A DNA stretch of 64,000 nt from Parelaphostrongylus tenuis (lineage: Eukaryota; Nematoda; Chromadorea; Rhabditida; Metastrongylidae). Positions 26,890 through 35,989 of this stretch are shown in pieces. Positions within the stretch are counted from its first letter, which is position 1, and each line of letters begins with the position of its first letter. The position numbers and the translations under genes were made by a program. Location of the stretch: NCBI GenBank assembly GCA_019055375.1, contig JAHQIW010000415.1, positions 269,501-333,500 on the forward strand. Reading direction: 5' to 3'. Under the pieces are notes generated by a model. That model was not told the DNA's origin, ran no database searches, and worked only from the letters and a program-made list of their open reading frames with translations.

Positions 26890-29800
26890 CGCGTGCAGCG
26901 CATTGGTGAGTGGTGTCCTGCGACGCAGAAGTGGTCATAGGCGCCAAGGCGCACCAACCCTTCCACCCCTTAGAAGTTTGTGAGTCGGTATCAGACCTGT
27001 CTAAGAAAGGAATAATAGCGGTGCCGACTTGATAGATCGGTAGGCTACACCGAGTCATTGTAAAGGCCAGATAGACATCCAGTCACCTCAAACGATAGAC
27101 AATCAGTCACCTTCTTGAGGACTGAGTAAAGCCGGAATTTTGTCCTTTGTATATATAGAATACATGTGTTCATCTGATTATTTGCTTTTATTATGTAACT
27201 TATAAAATGTAAGCAAAACAGATACACAATATTTCCGAGTTCTCACTATTTCTGACGGTTTCTTGTTTAGATTGATCTCTACGTACCCTTCATGACTATT
27301 CTCCAATTTATTTTCCTTGTTGGATGGATGAAGGTATAAAATAGAAGTTCTTCCATTAATCAATTTGTATCCGCAATCACCTTATTATTGAGCGTCAATC
27401 ATGCGCCTCAATGATTGCCATAGGTTCTTTTCTGCGACAAATGAAAAAGCGACCCCTGTCGCAGGACAAAGTCTTTCCATTGCATATTTAGCATTCATTC
27501 AAAAACTCATATCTCTGGCTACTACACCACTTGGGCCATTTTTGAGAAAATCCTCTCTATGACATTGTAGCAGAAAGAAAACATTTGATTTACACTCGAA
27601 AGGACTGAGCTATTTCCTCAACTGCTAAGAAACCATTCGATAGCTTAAGGTTTGGTGATTTCAACAGACTTTTGAACGAGAAGGTGAACATGAAGTCTTG
27701 CGTGTTTGGTTGGTCGGTGGCTTCTTTGAAAAGGTTAAATGTGGCCCACGATAACTCCTTCTTTTGTATAATCCCGCCTTTAATATTAATTATAATCCTT
27801 AATGAAATGGAAGAAGTTTCTCCATGTTACAGCATTTGGTCATGGTTCACATTAATCACATTAACCACGCTTACAAATGCACGTGAGTTCCACGATCTTT
27901 AGGTCGCTGAAGGGCTGCTGCAATCCTCTTGGTGAAGACGACGACGACTTTGAGTGCAACTTCCTTATTGACAAGAATATAGCTGTATGTTCCCTCTAGT
28001 GTTAGCCGTTACTTATCCTCGCTTTCTAATTAAGCAATAACAGAAAGTGTCCATCTATATCGAAAATTCTACTATTCCATTGATTCGGATTGTTCTGAGG
28101 CATAGACGGTTAGGTCGAACAGCTAGCTCATTTGCAAAATCACAAAAGCAATACAGTCAACTTTCAGACAGGTCTCTCGATTGTTGATGAAACCTTTGAC
28201 TCTTGCCCACTGCTATTACCGGACCGTTTTATGGATCCGAATTATGCTCCAGTGTATTCAGAAGACAGTCAAAAAAATGGGCATGACGGGATGTTAATTG
28301 GCTCAGCGGAGGGAATCATGTAAGCGTCCGTGCACTTCTCCAATGACAAAAAAGCAAACAAACATTGCACTTGAAAATTGCTGTGAGGCCGGCACTGATA
28401 ATAAAGCCATGCAACTTATTATGGCAGGTGAAGATTGATCATAACTCGTTCACAGCCACACATAACATTTTTCAGATTGGTTGATCCAAACAAAGATGTG
28501 AGGATGGTCTCAGTAGATGTCAGAGGTTCGACTCGTATATCAGGTCCTGTTGGTCATAAAATTCAAAAATAAGGACTCAAGATAATGAAGAAATTGTGAT
28601 TCCATTAGGAGATAACATGAATCTCAACTCACCTTTTCTGATTTGTGCCCTCTTTAACTACCGTTTACTCCTTTAGCTCACCAGCCAAGCATATGAACGA
28701 ATACATGTGGATAAATTCGCATGTACTGCTTGGATTGATTACCCGTATACTTGTAACACAAGATCCATGATATCATGTCATGAAGAGAATGCTCACTTCC
28801 CAACATGCTATTTTTGAGTCTTTTGCCATGTGATTCTCTGAAAGACTGGTCTTCTTAGAAGATGTGAAGTATTTCAGCGACTGGACGGGAACCTCGGTCG
28901 CTGTCTACGGTTGGCTTACGACGGAATTTTAGCAGTGCACTGCACATGTCACGGTAAGTGATGAACACATGCTCAATAGAAACAATAGTACATTCTGACA
29001 GCATGTTTTGAGCCTTTCAGAGGACCTGTTATGGCACTTATAGAGTGATAGACACGTGTTTCGGCCTTTTAGACTCATCAGTAGCACGGTGCCTTCTGTT
29101 TGAGCCGACCCCTTGTAGGTGGACAATCCTCTTACAAGTGCAGGAATGGGCGACGAAGATGTTACACTGCGCGCTCAAAGTGAAAAGAGCACTTCACACT
29201 GCAGAGATAACAATTCACTACATGTCCGGTGACAAGATCACCCGACATCGCAGTGATTAGCAGTCGATTGCTCATTACTGGTGAATTGAATAACACCTTT
29301 CTATTTGACTTTTTTTTGAGACCTCGCAAAAAGCAGTTTAATCTGCTACCATACTGCTATAATAGACCTCATAAAAGTCTTGAAATACGTTATCAGATTT
29401 TCATTAAAGCGTGCGTAATCATTCGAAAGCTCAAATCTTTGGCCACTGCGCTAGGTGCTCTTTTTTGAAAAAAAATCTTATTATAACGCTGTATTATTGT
29501 AAAAAAAACCAGATTTACACCGGCTATCAGAGCTGAACATTTGATCTACAGTTTCTCTTCCAAATAGGAGAAAAGTCCCAATTCTAATAACAAAAACTGT
29601 GCTCCACATGTGCAAAGCACCGACGCGATCGATCTATTACCGAATGGAAAAAACTATTAGAATATCGCATACCCGACCAAACCTGTCAAAGGTTGGTGGC
29701 TGATAGTTAACATTGAGATGTTGAAGAATGAGTGGTCGGGCAAATGTGCCTCAGTGGTGTAGTGGTAGAGCACCGCGTCCCCGGATAGGATGAAACGTGG

Positions 29801-32800
29801 GTTCGATTCCCGCCTGAGGTTGTGTTTTTGCTCATCACTCAATTCTCTTGGGAATATATAAAACATCATTACAGTGCGAAATATGCATTGATAATACTAT
29901 CAATTTCGAGTATTAGTAAAAACTATTAGGATCCCCCACCCCTTCCTCCTACCCACATACTAGCAACAGCGAGCACCGCCATGTGATTCCCAATGCTATT
30001 TCTCCTGCTACATTGCACTTAAACGGTATTTTTAGGAAATCGACACGCCTTTAGAATCATCGAAACTTACGCTATCGAATAATCATACTTAATTCCAGGG
30101 GAACAGTTGTGCCCTATGAGTAGTACGCGTGCGTGAAATACAAAAGTTTTATTTATGCTACAGCGTTATTGAACGGCTATTCCTAGAAAAGAAAACATAT
30201 AACTGTAGCCACGGACCTGTGCTTTCAAGTGATTATTAACACTCTTATGAAAATTTCTTGCTCAGCGAAAAGGATCGAATCTTCATTCGTTTTCTTATAA
30301 CAGACAAGTGCCGAACAATAAATGTGATCGACAAGATTCTTTTTTTTTTACCCTTTCAAGAGGTGATTTGATGTTACAGATATACTCAATGATGTTAAGT
30401 GATGTGTAGAAGCTTGACGCTAGCTGAAACTCGAATCCACATTTTCACCCTTTTTTCGTGGCGCGGCCTCAACTGCCGAAAAACAATTTTGGTTCACTGC
30501 GATTATGGCTAAGTTCCTATGTCATCGCGTAGCAATAGAACATATCGACCAACAATTCAACAACAAGCTACTGACATTTAGTGTTCATCAAAGCGTTTAT
30601 TATGGAAATCATTCAAGCGCCAGGCAATGGAGGTAACAATTTCGACATAAACATTCCAGAATGCATGCTTTGACAAATGTGAGATGAGACTTTACTAATG
30701 GTAACAATGGCGTTTATGCCGCAATGGTGAGAGGTGCCGTGCGACACACATAGTCGAACAATCGATGCTCGATAGTTCACGGCGCTCAAGGCTCATCAAG
30801 CTTTCAACTCTCTAAGGTCGGTGAACAAATACAATACTGGTCTGGAAAGATGGCAGCACCGACATGATACCTCGGTAGGCCACCACGAGTTATTGTGAGA
30901 GCCACAGATGCATGCTGTCATCTGAAGCTAGAGACTGAAGAAGAATGCATGGCGCGTTCCGCAAAGATTGATCAACACCGAGAGCTTTATTCTTTTACTT
31001 TGACTTTGACTCTTCTCATAATTTTGACTTTAGGGCAATGAACTTCAAATTTTTCAACTTGAATGATTAAGATTGCTTATTAATCACTATTCAAAGCTTA
31101 CGCCTCCGGCCTAAATACTATTCTGCAACTCTCAATCAGCAAATCAACACCATTTTGTACAGGCTTTTTTGAGCTTCATTTTGGTAACAAACTTATCTAA
31201 TGTCTTCGCATTTATGGAACATTGGTTTGGGTTTAGAGGAAATGATTCTCCTTCCAACGACAATTCCATTGGAAGCAGAGGCCCCATTCATCCTCTTGAA
31301 CAGTTCGGTAGCTGGATAAATAAAACAATGTTTCACATGCGTTGCTTGTCAAAGGGCAGATTTTTGTTAATGATTTGTAATTTTGATTCTTTCTGATTCA
31401 GAAGGAACAAATTAAGAACCGATATCATTCGCTGGGAAAGAATCGAAAGCTTAGACTTGAGGCTACCGCCCCACGTCGCCGTTTTTATAAAACACCCTTC
31501 CATGACGTTGTAGCATCCAGATCAAGAATAATTTTTCGCACTCGCTTTTGCCTTCATTTTTATCACGCGTATATTTTGCTGGAAGCCGAAAAGCATATCA
31601 ATCTATAGAAATTTTGTAGTATTTTAGTCAACCATTTATCTAGAGTTTCTTTCAAGCAAAAGAGAATTCCCAATTAAATAACAAAATATCGCTCTTCACG
31701 CCTCGCCCCGCCCCTGCCACGCCCCAGCCACGGCCTTTGCCCTGTCAAATATACTGTAAACAACGTTACCAGAAATGTAAAATTCGATTCAATTTTTGCT
31801 GCTAAACCGTATGTCGAAGAATTAAACACGTTGTTAGAATCAAAAACATTACCCTATCCGATGATTTGTTAATATTCTAGAGAAAAAGCTCTGTCCGGCT
31901 GAGGTTCAAAGCACAAATCAAGACCAGAGGAGATCAAAAGATTAAAACAGCTTCTCAGAAAGCAAACATATTTTAAGTTCTTTAAAGCCTGTGCTATAGT
32001 TTTAGTACTAGCACTCCGAGGAAGGAGATTTGTCCAGCGAATTATTAGCAAAATAAGATAGGATCGATTTTTTATTTGTTTCCTCCTAACCAGCAAGATT
32101 TTTTTCGTTTCGCAAAGATTTTTAGGTTTTTTTGAATTAAAATCATAGTAGAGGCTTTGTTCTACGTTCTAGGACTTAGGCTTCTTATTTTAACTTCACA
32201 TTGCCTAATAAACCTACTAGTAAGTTTCAGCCTGAAGAGTCTAAGTCTGAGCACGAAAAGCATATGGACGCGTAGAGGAAATCGTCAAATATCAGAGTCA
32301 TTTGTATTTTCTAGATTTCTTGTCAAAGCAGAAGTAAATCCTAAATCCAGTAGCAAAAATTGCACCTTACATGTGAGACGCGCCTGCGCGATCAATTAAT
32401 TACCATATCCGTCCACAGGCACGCACACACCCTAGCCGACATGCGATGCGCGGAATCTATGAGGTTCAATATTAATTTTTTGCTACTTGCAGTAAACCGG
32501 TCTTTAAACAATCAAAGTATTACTAGAATTCTAATGAAGGAGCTTTGCCCTGCGAGAAATACACGTGCATGGAACACAAACCATCTTCTTCGTTACAGCG
32601 TTCTGAGAGACTTTTTGTAAAAACAAATACAATTTTAGAATTTGCGAGATTCACGCTATCTCTTGGCACTATTGACCTGAGCAGAAAACTTTGCCTTGCG
32701 AGATAAAGACGCTGTAAAAAGATCTTTTTTTAAAAGTGAATGAATTTTTGAATACTTCTAAGATTTGAGTGGTGAGACACGGCCTCAGGCGGAAAGCAAA

Positions 32801-35658
32801 CTCGCGTTTCATCCTATCCTGGAACGTGTGCTACACTACACACCGACGCACGCTTGCGCCACCACTCATTCTTCAACATCTCTATGTTAGCTATCATCCA
32901 CCAACCTTTTTAACAGACTTGGCCGGTTTATAAAGCTGGGGTTTATAAAGCAAAATCGTGGGGTTTGATTCCCGCCCTGAGGCTGAGTTTTTGTTCGCCA
33001 TTCAATTCTCTTAGGATATATGAGAGATCATAGTTTTGCAAAAAATCAGTAATGCAGTAATAATGCTAGAAATTTCAATTACTTCTAGATTTGAGCTTTC
33101 AAGCAGTTATTGAAAGTTTAATGGAAACTCTCTTCCCAGCAAAATATTCTCCTTCAAAGTGTCTTTCCGATAAGAGAAATGTACCAGATGGTGATCGCAT
33201 GAGTATTGGCACACTTTACTTGATCTCTTGCAAAGCGTGCGGCGAAAACAACTGGAGAAGAAGGTAGGCCACTCTGTAGCCACATAAAGGAACACCAATC
33301 GGCAAGGATATTTCTGGACCGAGTTTCTTGCCAAGTATGCATAGGAAACATACGCATAACGGAGAAGAAATCTAGTTAGAATCACCATCCTCGAGCAAGA
33401 ACATCAAAACATTAGAAATCCAAATAAGAACCGCAGGAAAGAATGCCTCACTATCTTGCGTAGTGTGACCCACTGTTCAATATTGTTACTGTTATGAGAG
33501 GTACAATCGAAGTACACGTGCATTTAGCACGGTTAGCTTTCACTTGAAGAACTGAGGAGAAGGAGAAGGAGAAGAATAAAAAACGGTGATTATGTTAGAG
33601 ACTGTCTTCTGCTTGAAGCGACTGAATCTAGTTTAATGGTTATTTTCTAGTAAATAAAATGGGGGTGCTCGGTTGACTAAGATGTGAATATGTGATCTTT
33701 CCATTCTCTGAAGAAGACGAAACTGCCGAACCGTTAGCTATTTGAATAATTGCGTAACAATACTTCGAGTATTGGATTACGAAATTAAAGTGTAATGTTG
33801 TTGCTATATAAAATTATTCAGACCACGAGCGCACTCTGTTTCAGCCCATACATATGGGTCTTGTGAAGCCGGTGATTATGAATACAGATCCGGAGCGACC
33901 GTACACAGCCTTTGATTTGTCAAATGGTGCGTCATGACTCGTACAATGACCTTTTCTAAAATCAAATCAAATTGTTGGTTTGGCATCTTTTTGAGATTTT
34001 CCAAAATCACCTTCGTCCGAGAATTCTGAGCCACTGAAAATCTTAGCACTTTTACGTTCTTTTATTATCTTTAACATTCAAGCAAGAAATACCTTATCTA
34101 ACTCTGTTTAGTGCGCTTACAATTGGCGGTTTCTTAATTTTTCAATCGTATGCAGACTCTGAATCACACAAAAGCAAAGTTGAATGGAAATAGCGATGAA
34201 TGATCTGAATGACAAAATTTGAAAATTAAAAACTAGTTTTCTACGAATAAACACTACTGTTTCAAAAGTGAAAAAGTAGACATTTGCAAAGTACAACTTC
34301 TTCTGTAATCTCTATTGGTCAAACATGGAGTGCTCTAATAGTTATAAATTTGATTTACTATTATCAATTTAAAAGAATCTGTGCTGTGTGCATATTAAAA
34401 AAAGCAAAAATATAGGCTTTGCTCCATCAAGAAATCTCTTCACTGGCAGCTACAGTTTGACAAAAGTTGAAGAAGAGAGAAGTGGAAAAATCGCATTCCC
34501 AAACTGCGTCAAGTACGATGGAGATTGCTGATGAGGAGGAAGTACGTTAAATGTAAATGAGCAAAATACTGTTTCATCAAACTCTCGCAGAATTTCGATA
34601 AGTTATGAAGGTCTGACGGCGGCACTCAGATGTGAAAAAGGCATTTATTAGAAGAAAATTTAAGAATAGTCAACTACTTTGCGTTTACAAGCTATAGCTT
34701 ATGAAGCACCACGTGCACTCTGCAGTTTATACGTGTTTATTTCCCTAAAGACGTGTTACCAAATTTTTGTTCTGAACAGTGCGTCGAATCCGTAATCACC
34801 ATTTTATCACAATGACGACGACGTGAGTCATATGTGAACCAGTTTTTCTAGACCGTTTATTTGGCGAATTGAGTTAAATTTTTTGGGGCGCGTTTCTCAA
34901 TCATTCAAATAGTCTATCACCCAAAAAATTTATGACTCGTCGTCCGGGAAACGTTTTAGTGAGGTTTAAACTCAAACAAAAAGTTCTTCGGACAAGTTCA
35001 TTCGTCTGATTCAAAATCTGTGACTAACATTCGCATGTCTTTATCACACAAGCATTTAATCATCATCTCTGATTTTTAGCAGATTCGATGCCATTACATC
35101 TAGGTAGTCACTGTGGAAGGAAACAGAACGTTTCAATATCCTTAACTGTTGATCGACATGCCTAAGTAATATTACTTTAAATTGATCACATACATATGCT
35201 TTTATGCAGAGGCTTAGATTGCTTAGGCTTAGGGTTTATTTAGCAACAGAAATCGAAAGTAAAACCTCAAGGCCATAGAGCGATAGAACAGAGCTTCTTC
35301 CACAATTACCAAGCAGAAATCCTAGAAATTCCTACAGCACGACAGAAGGAAAATTTCAGTAAATGCCTGACATACGCGCCGAGTGTGGAGCACAATTTTA
35401 TTTTCGCTGCTACAGCGCACCTACAGAGCCTTTTAAAAACAAAGGAGAGCCTCATAATGTTCGATCTCTAAGCTATTAGATGGCTACTGAAACTTTTGAT
35501 TAAAAGCGGAAAATCCTTGTTCCAAAAGGGTTGAGAATGCGTACAGATGACGGAGAAGTTTTAGTAGTGGTATGTATATTTAAAATTTTTCAAACTTTTA
35601 TTTCCAGGTTCCTGATATCTTCAAAAAGGAGTTGGAAGGTGGTAGGACAGATGTGTAG
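16550..35658 (+). CDS. Bestrophin-family anion channel, copy A (frameshifted; possible pseudogene)
   Basis: Bestrophins are pentameric, calcium-gated anion channels of the plasma membrane. Eleven exons join in consistent phase from ATG 16550 to TAA 28572 (398 codons, allowing for one frameshift). An alternative 3' end uses a donor at 28535 and exons 35529-35569 and 35608-35658 (416 codons). Visible hallmarks are an N-terminal helix region, the pore segment [12 protein letters not shown] at residues 76-87 (neck I76, F80, F84), [10 protein letters not shown] at 227-236, and the clasp [11 protein letters not shown] at 296-306. The clasp is readable only if one extra base near 27921 is skipped; otherwise a TGA follows four codons later. 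All splice sites look intact, so loss of function is recent or the extra base is an assembly error. Copy B, 33.6 kb downstream, is its paralogue. Family assignment is confident; function and exact 3' end are not. Confidence 0.85.
17050..17184 (+). CDS. Bestrophin copy A, exon 2 (pore neck)
   Basis: This 135-base exon starts after GTTTAG and ends GA|GTGATT. It encodes residues 60-105: FERLAAYCDTK, the second membrane segment [12 protein letters not shown] and VDRWRQIF, closing with NMGWIE. I76, F80 and F84 correspond to the hydrophobic neck of animal bestrophins. Confidence 0.92.
17560..17960 (+). repeat. Dispersed roughly 145-150 bp satellite, copies in intron 2 of copy A
   Basis: Units show the recurring words GCGCTATCGAA, GGATTATT, AAAAGCTC, GCGCGTGTGGAACACAGTTT and GGCGCTGTATTA, seen in variant form in more than ten places in the window. 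Confidence 0.6.
17985..18605. repeat. Foldback (long inverted repeat) element in intron 2 of copy A
   Basis: The left arm (about 17995-18110: GGTCTGTTATGGCACTTATA, GACGTGTTTCG, CTCATCAGTAGCGCGG) is repeated in reverse complement at about 18450-18545 (CACCGCG, CCGAAACACATGTCTAGCAC, GTGCCATAACAGACC). There is no coding capacity. Copy B intron 2 lacks it. Confidence 0.75.
18814..18907 (+). CDS. Bestrophin copy A, exon 3
   Basis: This 94-base exon lies between a TATTCAG acceptor and a CAG|GTAAAT donor. It encodes DVALTIATLLRG, then [12 protein letters not shown], the bestrophin RR-x-IIRY segment. Length and phase match copy B exon 3. Confidence 0.9.
18984..19056 (+). CDS. Bestrophin copy A, exon 4
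   Basis: This 73-base exon starts after ATCTAG and ends CCG|GTAACG. It encodes [20 protein letters not shown] and then IVTAG, the bestrophin R-S/I-x-x-V-x-x-RFP motif. It differs from copy B exon 4 by two silent bases only. Confidence 0.92.
19160..19470 (-). mobile_element. Mariner 3' fragment in intron 4 of copy A
   Basis: The stretch 19345-19450 aligns with the mariner at 13.53-13.62 kb (shared TCTTGACATG-like, TTCATT and GGCCGTAATC-like words in the same order). Its outer part (19190-19330) recurs at 56.21-56.33 kb. It is a short, dead remnant. Confidence 0.6.
19678..19832 (+). CDS. Bestrophin copy A, exon 5
   Basis: This 155-base exon encodes GFLHENERVELDKID, then [11 protein letters not shown], matching the bestrophin YxKYWxPxxWA signature, and a hydrophilic stretch up to the donor GC|GTAGGA. 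The acceptor (CTTGAAG) is weaker than the TTATAG of copy B. Confidence 0.88.
20200..22115 (-). mobile_element. Penelope-like retroelement with inverted terminal repeats in intron 5 of copy A
   Basis: The minus strand carries RT residues LIPYCRYIDNCFVICSTQEK (YIDD changed to YIDN) at 21.5-21.6 kb, then SWLPFLNVQ-type remnants. At 20.76-21.08 kb come a Cys-rich motif (CMTDNCIVC...GEC) and a GIY-YIG core (TVYLIS...CIGETGKPFWIRIKEHL). The C-terminal QESKTSARKTLEAFWI block is at about 20.65 kb. Flanks at about 20.33-20.42 kb and 22.01-22.10 kb are inverted copies of each other (GGTTGGTAATTTCTTCTTTT, CTAACGTTTCGGCGGCAAC). Frames are interrupted and the catalytic aspartate is changed, so it is inactive. 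Confidence 0.85.
22120..22300 (+). repeat. Repeat shared by intron 5 of both copies and intron 9 of copy B
   Basis: GGCTATCCTCAAAATCGCAAG (about 22300) resembles GGCTATCCTCGAGATTGCAAG at 63.65 kb. The preceding TTTATAACC...GTTCA..ATATTTGACA recurs at 53.65-53.69 kb. It is part ancestral intron, part dispersed repeat. Confidence 0.4.
22790..22867 (+). CDS. Bestrophin copy A, exon 6
   Basis: This 78-base exon follows AATTCAG and ends CAA|GTATGA. It encodes EIKTFRANLAQL, then [14 protein letters not shown], the YDWxxxPxxYxQ bestrophin block next to the cytoplasmic aperture residue. Confidence 0.92.
23046..23135 (+). CDS. Bestrophin copy A, exon 7
   Basis: This 90-base exon follows AATTTAG and ends GTG|GTGAGG. 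It encodes a membrane helix ([19 protein letters not shown]) and then a short polar loop with SDGANN. This is the helix that follows the VYTQ block in bestrophins. Confidence 0.9.
23470..23502. repeat. (AT)n microsatellite
   Basis: A pure TA run inside intron 7 of copy A. It creates spurious frames rich in Ile-Tyr. Confidence 0.9.
23630..23830. repeat. Dispersed satellite copies
   Basis: CTATCGAATGACTGCCAAAA and CTATCGAATGACTACCGAAA are two starts of the same unit, about 170 bases apart. Confidence 0.5.
24395..24426. repeat. (AT)n microsatellite
   Basis: A TA-rich run with a few CA and GT interruptions, in intron 7 of copy A. Confidence 0.85.
24786..24820. repeat. (AT)n microsatellite at the 5' end of the RTE copy
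   Basis: A TA run directly adjoining the 5'-truncated retrotransposon at 24.83 kb. Confidence 0.85.
24830..26800 (+). mobile_element. RTE-type non-LTR retrotransposon, 5' truncated, inactive
   Basis: It begins in the linker between endonuclease and RT (DTVVDNIDEEHN...EYLHVSALKAES, then REAIKEDLKERRA). The RT follows: DPDRIRPEHLKNLPPVF, YKLFTRVILNKIDRTLDEG, EQAGFR, then GVRQGDTIS, and LRFAGDVVFIT, where the catalytic FADD is FAGD. LNIAKTMFM and YVYLGRKINMMNDL close the domain. The C-terminal AGHVMR and GRPPTRW-like parts (26.54-26.64 kb) are in other frames. The 3' part has CTCATGTCACTCGGCGATCA, shared with the copy at 41.8 kb. At least three frame breaks and the lost Asp make it dead. It sits in intron 7 of bestrophin copy A. 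Confidence 0.88.
26826..26887. repeat. (AT)n microsatellite at the 3' end of the RTE copy
   Basis: A run of about 60 bases of TA immediately after the retrotransposon tail. Confidence 0.9.
26888..27130 (+). repeat. SINE-like repeat, family 2
   Basis: The tRNA-like head is GCGCGTGCAGCGCATTGGTG. The body AGCGGTGCCGACTTGATAGA, GGTAGGC..CACCGAGTCATTGT and ACATCCAGTCACCTC recurs at 30.72-31.0 kb and 57.18-57.46 kb. Confidence 0.65.
27271..27333 (+). CDS. Bestrophin copy A, exon 8
   Basis: This 63-base exon lies between TTGTTTAG and AAG|GTATAA. It encodes IDLYVPFMTILQ, then FIFLVGWMK, the bestrophin DLYVPxxTxLQFxFxVGWxK helix. It ends on the codon before the VAE of the next exon. Confidence 0.93.
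27903..27984 (+). pseudogene. Bestrophin copy A, exon 9, frameshifted at the calcium clasp
   Basis: The exon is 82 bases, against 81 in copy B. It starts VAEGLL, then reads CTGCTGCAATCC where copy B has CTGCTGAATCC. The extra C puts a TGA in frame four codons later (CAA TCC TCT TGG TGA). Skipping it restores [11 protein letters not shown], the conserved acidic calcium clasp, and IDKNIA up to the donor CT|GTATGT. The acceptor and donor are intact. Confidence 0.85.
28168..28319 (+). CDS. Bestrophin copy A, exon 10
   Basis: This 152-base exon follows CTTTCAG and ends AT|GTAAGC. It encodes [14 protein letters not shown], then [14 protein letters not shown] and a Gly/Asp-rich tail. The IVDE block is the usual bestrophin post-clasp segment. 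Its start is shared with copy B exon 10. Confidence 0.88.
28476..28572 (+). CDS. Bestrophin copy A, exon 11 (one of two possible 3' ends)
   Basis: It starts after TTTTTCAG and continues LVDPNKDVRMVSVDVRGSTR. Read through, it ends KIQK and TAA at 28570-28572. Alternatively it splices from a GTATAT donor at 28535, leaving one base that joins in phase to 35529. No AATAAA is evident just after 28572, which favours the longer form, but this is inference. Confidence 0.65.
29000..29335. repeat. Foldback-family element, one arm
   Basis: GACCTGTTATGGCACTTATA, GACACGTGTTTCGGCC, CATCAGTAGCACGGTGCC, then CACATG..CCGGTGACAAGATCACC and the AGTCGATTGC core match the 60.57-60.87 kb copy. The second arm is missing. 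Confidence 0.65.
29380..29560. repeat. Dispersed satellite copy
   Basis: CGTGCGTAATCATTCGAAAG, then a CGCTGTATTATTGT-like word and a GATTTACACC end; a variant of the family near 29.9 kb. Confidence 0.45.
29700..29870 (+). repeat. tRNA-derived SINE, family 1
   Basis: GCCTCAGTGGTGTAGTGGTA (A-box), an arm with loop CCGGATA, and GTGGGTTCGATTCCCGC (B-box) followed by CTGAGGT. The acceptor arms pair, but the loop lacks T33 and there is no true variable arm. The tail GTTTTTGCTCATCACTCAAT recurs at 32.98 kb. It is a SINE, not a working tRNA. Confidence 0.7.
29950..30340. repeat. Dispersed satellite, about three tandem units
   Basis: Units marked by CTATCGAATAATCATACTTA, then GTACGCGTGCGTGAAATACA, GCTACAGCGTTATTGAACGG, and a further AGTGATTATTAACACTCTTA. 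Confidence 0.6.
30715..31000 (+). repeat. SINE-like repeat, family 2
   Basis: It shares GACATGATACCTCGGTAGGC, CACGAGTTATTGTGAGAG, AGATGCATG and ATGCATGGCGCG with the copies at 26.9 and 57.2 kb. The tRNA-like head is damaged. Confidence 0.6.
31430..32720. repeat. Dispersed satellite array, degenerate
   Basis: Repeated variants of AAAGCTCTGT, ACACGTGCATGGAACACA, CTTCGTTACAGCGTTCTGAG and CACGCTATC follow one another with roughly 145-150 bp spacing. Simple C-rich text lies near 31.70 kb. No gene. Confidence 0.5.
32765..33030 (-). repeat. tRNA-derived SINE, family 1 (rearranged)
   Basis: The minus-strand leader GAAGAATGAGTGGTGGCGC matches the copy at 29.7 kb. A second piece at 32.96-33.01 kb on the plus strand has the TTTGATTCCCGCC box and the GTTTTTGTTCGCCATTCAAT tail, so two halves face each other. 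Confidence 0.55.
33110..33790 (+). mobile_element. Penelope-like element fragment (GIY-YIG end)
   Basis: Plus-strand frames give MSIGTLYLISCKACG, RRPLCSHIKEHQSAR and VTILEQEHQNIRN, then RRKECLTILRSVTH, which is the nuclease and C-terminal tail seen in the other copies. The tail CTCTGAAGAAGACGAAACTG, CCGAACCGTTAGCTATTTG at 33.71-33.75 kb is the terminal repeat. Frame breaks; inactive. Confidence 0.7.
33800..35260. other. No gene recognised
   Basis: No motif or repeat family identified. If the longer form of copy A is real, this is part of its last long intron. Confidence 0.35.
35270..35528. repeat. Dispersed satellite copies next to candidate exon 12
   Basis: GAGCTTCTTC, GAGTGTGGAGCACAATTTTA, TTCGCTGCTACAGCGCACC and CTATTAGATGGCTACTGAAA are satellite words. 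The array ends at the weak acceptor at 35528. Confidence 0.5.
35529..35569 (+). CDS. Candidate exon 12 of bestrophin copy A
   Basis: Forty-one bases encode LRMRTDDGEVLVV after one split codon. The phase matches the donor at 28535, and the GTG|GTATGT donor is good. The acceptor CCAAAAG is poor, and the exon abuts a satellite copy. It could instead be the start of a small separate gene (ATG 35537). Confidence 0.45.
35608..35658 (+). CDS. Candidate terminal exon of bestrophin copy A
   Basis: It starts after a strong TATTTCCAG acceptor and encodes VPDIFKKELEGGRTDV and TAG. Together with exon 12 it would give a tail ending in T-D-V, which fits a class I PDZ ligand. An AATAAA lies about 330 bases downstream. 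Confidence 0.5.
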   Translation, partial: VPDIFKKELEGGRTDV

Positions 35659-35983
35659 TTGCAACTATGACTTCATTGCTCATTGATAAGTGATCTATCA
35701 ATGGAACAACTATGCGCTCATCATATTCGGATGAGACACGCCGTCAAGAACAACACCACACGAATGCAAAGTTATTTTATCTACAATACTGGACTCCGTC
35801 TAAATTCTTGTATAAGACTGCGTTGTGGTACTCATGCAACACGGTTTTTATTCAGAAAAACCAGGAAGTATGTTATAACGTTGAGAATAAATTCATCACT
35901 TGTAGCTTATTGTCATCATATGCGAAGCTGTGGATTCGGTGAGCCATGTAGATACATTCGGAACTGAAAGGTCTCTTCATGCT

Positions 35984-35989
35984 AATAAA
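35984..35989 (+). terminator. Polyadenylation signal AATAAA
   Basis: A canonical AATAAA follows the 35656-35658 stop by about 330 bases, a plausible 3' UTR length. The stretch between holds only overlapping, unsupported reading frames. Confidence 0.4.

Noticed and set aside
29752..29822. A tRNA gene on the plus strand
   Set aside because: Acceptor and T arms pair, but the loop lacks T33, the implied Ser anticodon has no long variable arm, and the flanks match other SINE copies.
35683..35967. A 94-codon gene on the plus strand
   Set aside because: Two overlapping frames are open, no motif is present, and the stretch lies between a likely stop and AATAAA, so it reads better as 3' UTR.
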